Positions 61,774 through 64,000 of a DNA stretch of 64,000 nt are shown in pieces (positions within the stretch are counted from its first letter, which is position 1; each line of letters begins with the position of its first letter). The stretch spans positions 62,001-126,000 of the forward strand of contig JAACJO010000021.1 in NCBI GenBank assembly GCA_013368445.1, in the 5' to 3' direction. The stretch comes from Leucocoprinus leucothites. Its lineage: Eukaryota > Basidiomycota > Agaricomycetes > Agaricales > Agaricaceae. The notes below the pieces were generated by a model. It did no database searches and was not told where the DNA came from. It was given only the letters and a program-made list of their open reading frames with translations. The position numbers were made by a program, and so were the translations under genes.

Positions 61774-63209
61774 TCATTGACCCATTTTCCTTGTCAGCCT
61801 CATTTGTAGCTGCATTGTATGAGCGCCAAGTACCTCAAGCATATGCGCTTGACCCAATATCATAAACCATTTGACCCGCTCCCTTACCCCCCCTTCGGTT
61901 GTCCGTAATGGCTCGTTCAACACGTCGCGGGCAGCCGTGTTGGCTGCAATGATTCCGCATCTTGTCACATCCTCCTGTTGCCCATGTTCCAGCTCGTCGC
62001 CAATGTGTTTGAAGCCCTCGCCGAGGCGCTTCTTTGTCCACCACTGTAGTTTTCTCAAATCCTTCTGTGGGATTCTTGTCCCTCTATGATTTAGTGAGTC
62101 CCCTATGTTGCGTATCAGTTCCTTTTCGGAAGAGAAGCACTCCGCATACACTTACCCGCAGCCATTTCCCGCTCCTCAAAGTCAAGACGGACCGTGATCC
62201 AATGGGCTTGCTCTTCAACATACCAAGGGCAGATGAGGGCGACAATTTCTTCCCCCTGTACCCTTTCCTCCAATCGTTCAAGCCATCCAGGTGAAGAACG
62301 GTCCCAATGTGCGGGGCCTTGTGCTTTACCATTCTCATGTGAGAAGCGCAATGCTTCGACTACTACGACTTTGTCAAACGCGACGGTTTCGGCTCGACCT
62401 GATGGGCGAGAAAACATCATATTCGTGCAATCCGTTGTCATCATGCCCTTTTCAGAAAGAAAAGTTGCGAGGTCGCAAGTTGTCGTCCATTGTTTGTCGG
62501 CGCCGGGGATGGACATCCCCTCTCTCCATCTCAGGTTCTCCAGGTAGGCTTTTGCCTCGTCCAGTATTATCTCCTCTTCTGACGTCTCTCCTGATTCTTC
62601 GGCAGCCCATATTTGAACCATAAGCCGCTTTCTCGCCTTGCCCAACTCCTGCTGCACATTTATCATTGCTGACAACTCCTGCCATGCAGTGATGACCCAG
62701 AGTGGGTGGTATATGCCGGGATAGCATGGGTCCTCGATTGACTGCTTGGTGTCCAAAACAGCCTGGCCATGCACGTTTTCAACATCTCTCATCCATCCTC
62801 TGCTAGGCGGCGTGCGTGGCATGACCTGATGTCCGTCATCGTTCGGGGGTCGAAGACTCAAGCATCGTGGCGCTTTAGCAGTGCCAAGTTCTTCCCTGAT
62901 TTCGGGAAGATGGAATTCGAGGAAGGATTTAACAGGCAGGGTGGGAATAGGGAGGTTTTTGCGAACAAATGCTTCGGGTATTTCGCGTAGTGTCTCGCAG
63001 TAGTGTTGAACTCCAGTTTTTACGTCGACAGGGTCTCGTGGATATTTCTTGCCCTTGCCAATCCATTCATCCTTGTCGAAAGGCGGTAATTCATCGAGGA
63101 GTTCGATGAGAGCTTCTATCACCTCCGGTAGCTTGCTTTCAGATTCGGGGAAGAAGTCCTTCATGGATGGAAATATGAAGTAAAATGTTGGCTGGGTGTC
63201 AGGGTTCAA
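61774..63209 (-). CDS. Ulp1-like C48 cysteine protease
   Basis: Two exons, 63209-62156 and 62102-61774, joined by a 53-base GTAAGT...CATAG intron, encode 460 residues. The splice creates the motif AAGDSLN and so restores the catalytic Asp. The C-terminal domain has the Ulp1/SENP triad in order: His336 in EEQAHWITVRLDF, Asp353 in GDSL, Gln393/394 and Cys400 in GQQEDVTRCGIIAANTAA. The N-terminal 250 residues are not recognised. Ulp1 proteases cleave SUMO or related tags. Copies carried by transposons are known in several superfamilies, where their role is unclear. The gene lies wholly inside the TIRs and is intact while the transposase is not. An early stop would follow if the intron were kept. 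Confidence 0.85.
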
Positions 63210-63227
63210 ACGTTCAACTTTCAGAGG

Positions 63228-63243
63228 TAATTAACGGGGGTCC
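63228..63243 (-). repeat. right terminal inverted repeat
   Basis: Reads GGACCCCCGTTAATTA on the minus strand. It is followed on the plus strand by T and then CTTCTACCT, the copy of the target site. Confidence 0.85.
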
Positions 63244-63271
63244 TCTTCTACCTTGGAAAGGGTCTGGCCCT

Positions 63272-63735
63272 TGAAGGGGAACGGGCAGTTGTACCCCCGT
63301 AAATAATATAAAATATTAATGCGAGCGCGACCGAGTCCAACAGTCGCCGGGTGTCAAAACCACAAGAAGACGTCGAAGAGGGACTGCGCAGAATTTAGAG
63401 AGGAAAGGAGTAGAGTTAAGAGAGATATAAAGAGATGACTGGGATGGATAGAGAATGAATAAATTTTTGATTATTTGCTGAATTTCGGATAGAGGCTGAG
63501 GCAAAGGTGGCCGCGGTTCATTGACTAGCTCGAAAGCTACTGACTACCACGCGTCAACGCATGCTACTAGGGTCCCTGTGGAAAACTAGTGCCTAAGGTT
63601 TGAAACCAAAGTAAATAGGTTTATTCTATAAAAAGAATCAACGGGCACCGCGATAACAAAACTGATATCCAATAAATAGTGGGCGATGGGTGCTCGGGTG
63701 CGAGATCCAAGTGCAGACGGAAGCCCATCTCCACA
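63272..63735 (-). mobile_element. solo LTR, family A, copy 4
   Basis: A 464-base unit from TGAAGGGGAACGGG to CATCTCCACA, flanked by CCCT (63268-63271 and 63736-63739). It lies only 28 bases outside the DNA transposon. Confidence 0.88.
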
Positions 63736-64000
63736 CCCTCCTCTTCTTCTTTTCTCTGTTTTTTGACTTCTAGCGATTTCCTTGGGTTTTCAGGCCTGCC
63801 TCAGACACGCGCAGCCTCAGTCTTTTTTTCCGTTCTTGGGCTTCCTTTTCTGCCCAACCCGCAGCTTTCTCTGAACCCCGGGGAATTCCTCCGCTTCCTT
63901 CCTGATAAATTTATCCCCTCTAGTTGAAGCTTCAGTTGGAATGCAAGCAGGAGTCGGTATATAACATAATACAATCAAACAAACACGTCGCAGATGCAAC
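63736..64000. other. window end, nothing supported
   Basis: Pyrimidine-rich sequence with short frames; no feature can be named. Confidence 0.4.

Larger units (their letters stand above)
56876..63243 (-). mobile_element. 6.4-kb DNA transposon with TIRs, Ulp1 protease and transposase
   Basis: The left end GGACCCCCGTTAACTA (56876-56891) and the reversed right end GGACCCCCGTTAATTA (63243-63228) match at 15 of 16 bases. CTTCTACCT precedes the left end (56867-56875) and recurs one base after the right end (63245-63253), so the insertion made a 9-bp duplication, or a 10-bp one with a single mismatch. Inside, on the minus strand, lie an intact Ulp1-type cysteine protease gene (63209-61774) and, 31 bases after its stop, a multi-exon transposase gene (61742 to about 57303). 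A 0.4-kb subterminal region follows at the left end. A 9-10 bp duplication with an RNase-H-fold transposase and a Ulp1 protease recalls Mutator-like and KDZ/Zisupton-type elements. The superfamily cannot be fixed by eye. Confidence 0.85.

Overview
The window looks like nuclear DNA of a filamentous basidiomycete, most likely a repeat-rich mushroom-forming fungus (Agaricomycetes). The grounds are: genes cut by very short GT-AG introns of about 50-70 bases; an SSA-type HSP70 copy with fungal introns; TEA, JmjC, BAH-PHD and Ulp1 domain genes; several families that I know from memory only from Agaricomycetes; and a high load of solo LTRs and a DNA transposon. No species is claimed.

Layout. 0-9 kb: a TEA/ATTS-domain transcription factor gene (minus, 2.7-3.4 kb), a solo LTR of family B (4.6-5.6 kb) and an Agaricomycete-type hypothetical gene (7.4-8.4 kb). 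9-15 kb: a decayed gene of another fungal multicopy family, then an HSP70 pseudogene with a lost splice donor, frameshifts, deletions and a missing C-terminus. 15-22 kb: an intact five-exon BAH-PHD gene (minus), a coding region split at its apparent ATG by a second B LTR, a single-exon JmjC gene and a small unknown gene. 22-28 kb: AT-rich, gene-poor DNA with a terminal-inverted-repeat element that carries two tRNA-like pol III boxes. 28-29.4 kb: a two-exon gene of an Agaricomycete family. 30-47 kb: a field of solo LTRs (families A, B and C), with a second intact BAH-PHD paralogue at 35.35-36.5 kb. 49-56 kb: a GC-rich block with old GC-richer relatives of LTRs A and C, a poly-G minisatellite, a GCGTGA-dense stretch and copies of a CACGTGA/TTCGAGCAGGG module. 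56.9-63.2 kb: a complete 6.4-kb DNA transposon with terminal inverted repeats, a 9-10 bp target duplication, an intact Ulp1-type protease gene and a transposase gene broken by two in-frame stops and a probable frameshift.

The host-type genes (TEA, JmjC, BAH-PHD) share a chromatin or transcription theme, but nothing shows that they form a cluster. Most of the window is transposable-element DNA at different ages. The best candidates for something undescribed are the Ulp1-carrying transposon, the duplicated BAH gene whose PHD finger is split by about 118 residues, and the three LTR families with common ends and 4-bp target duplications.
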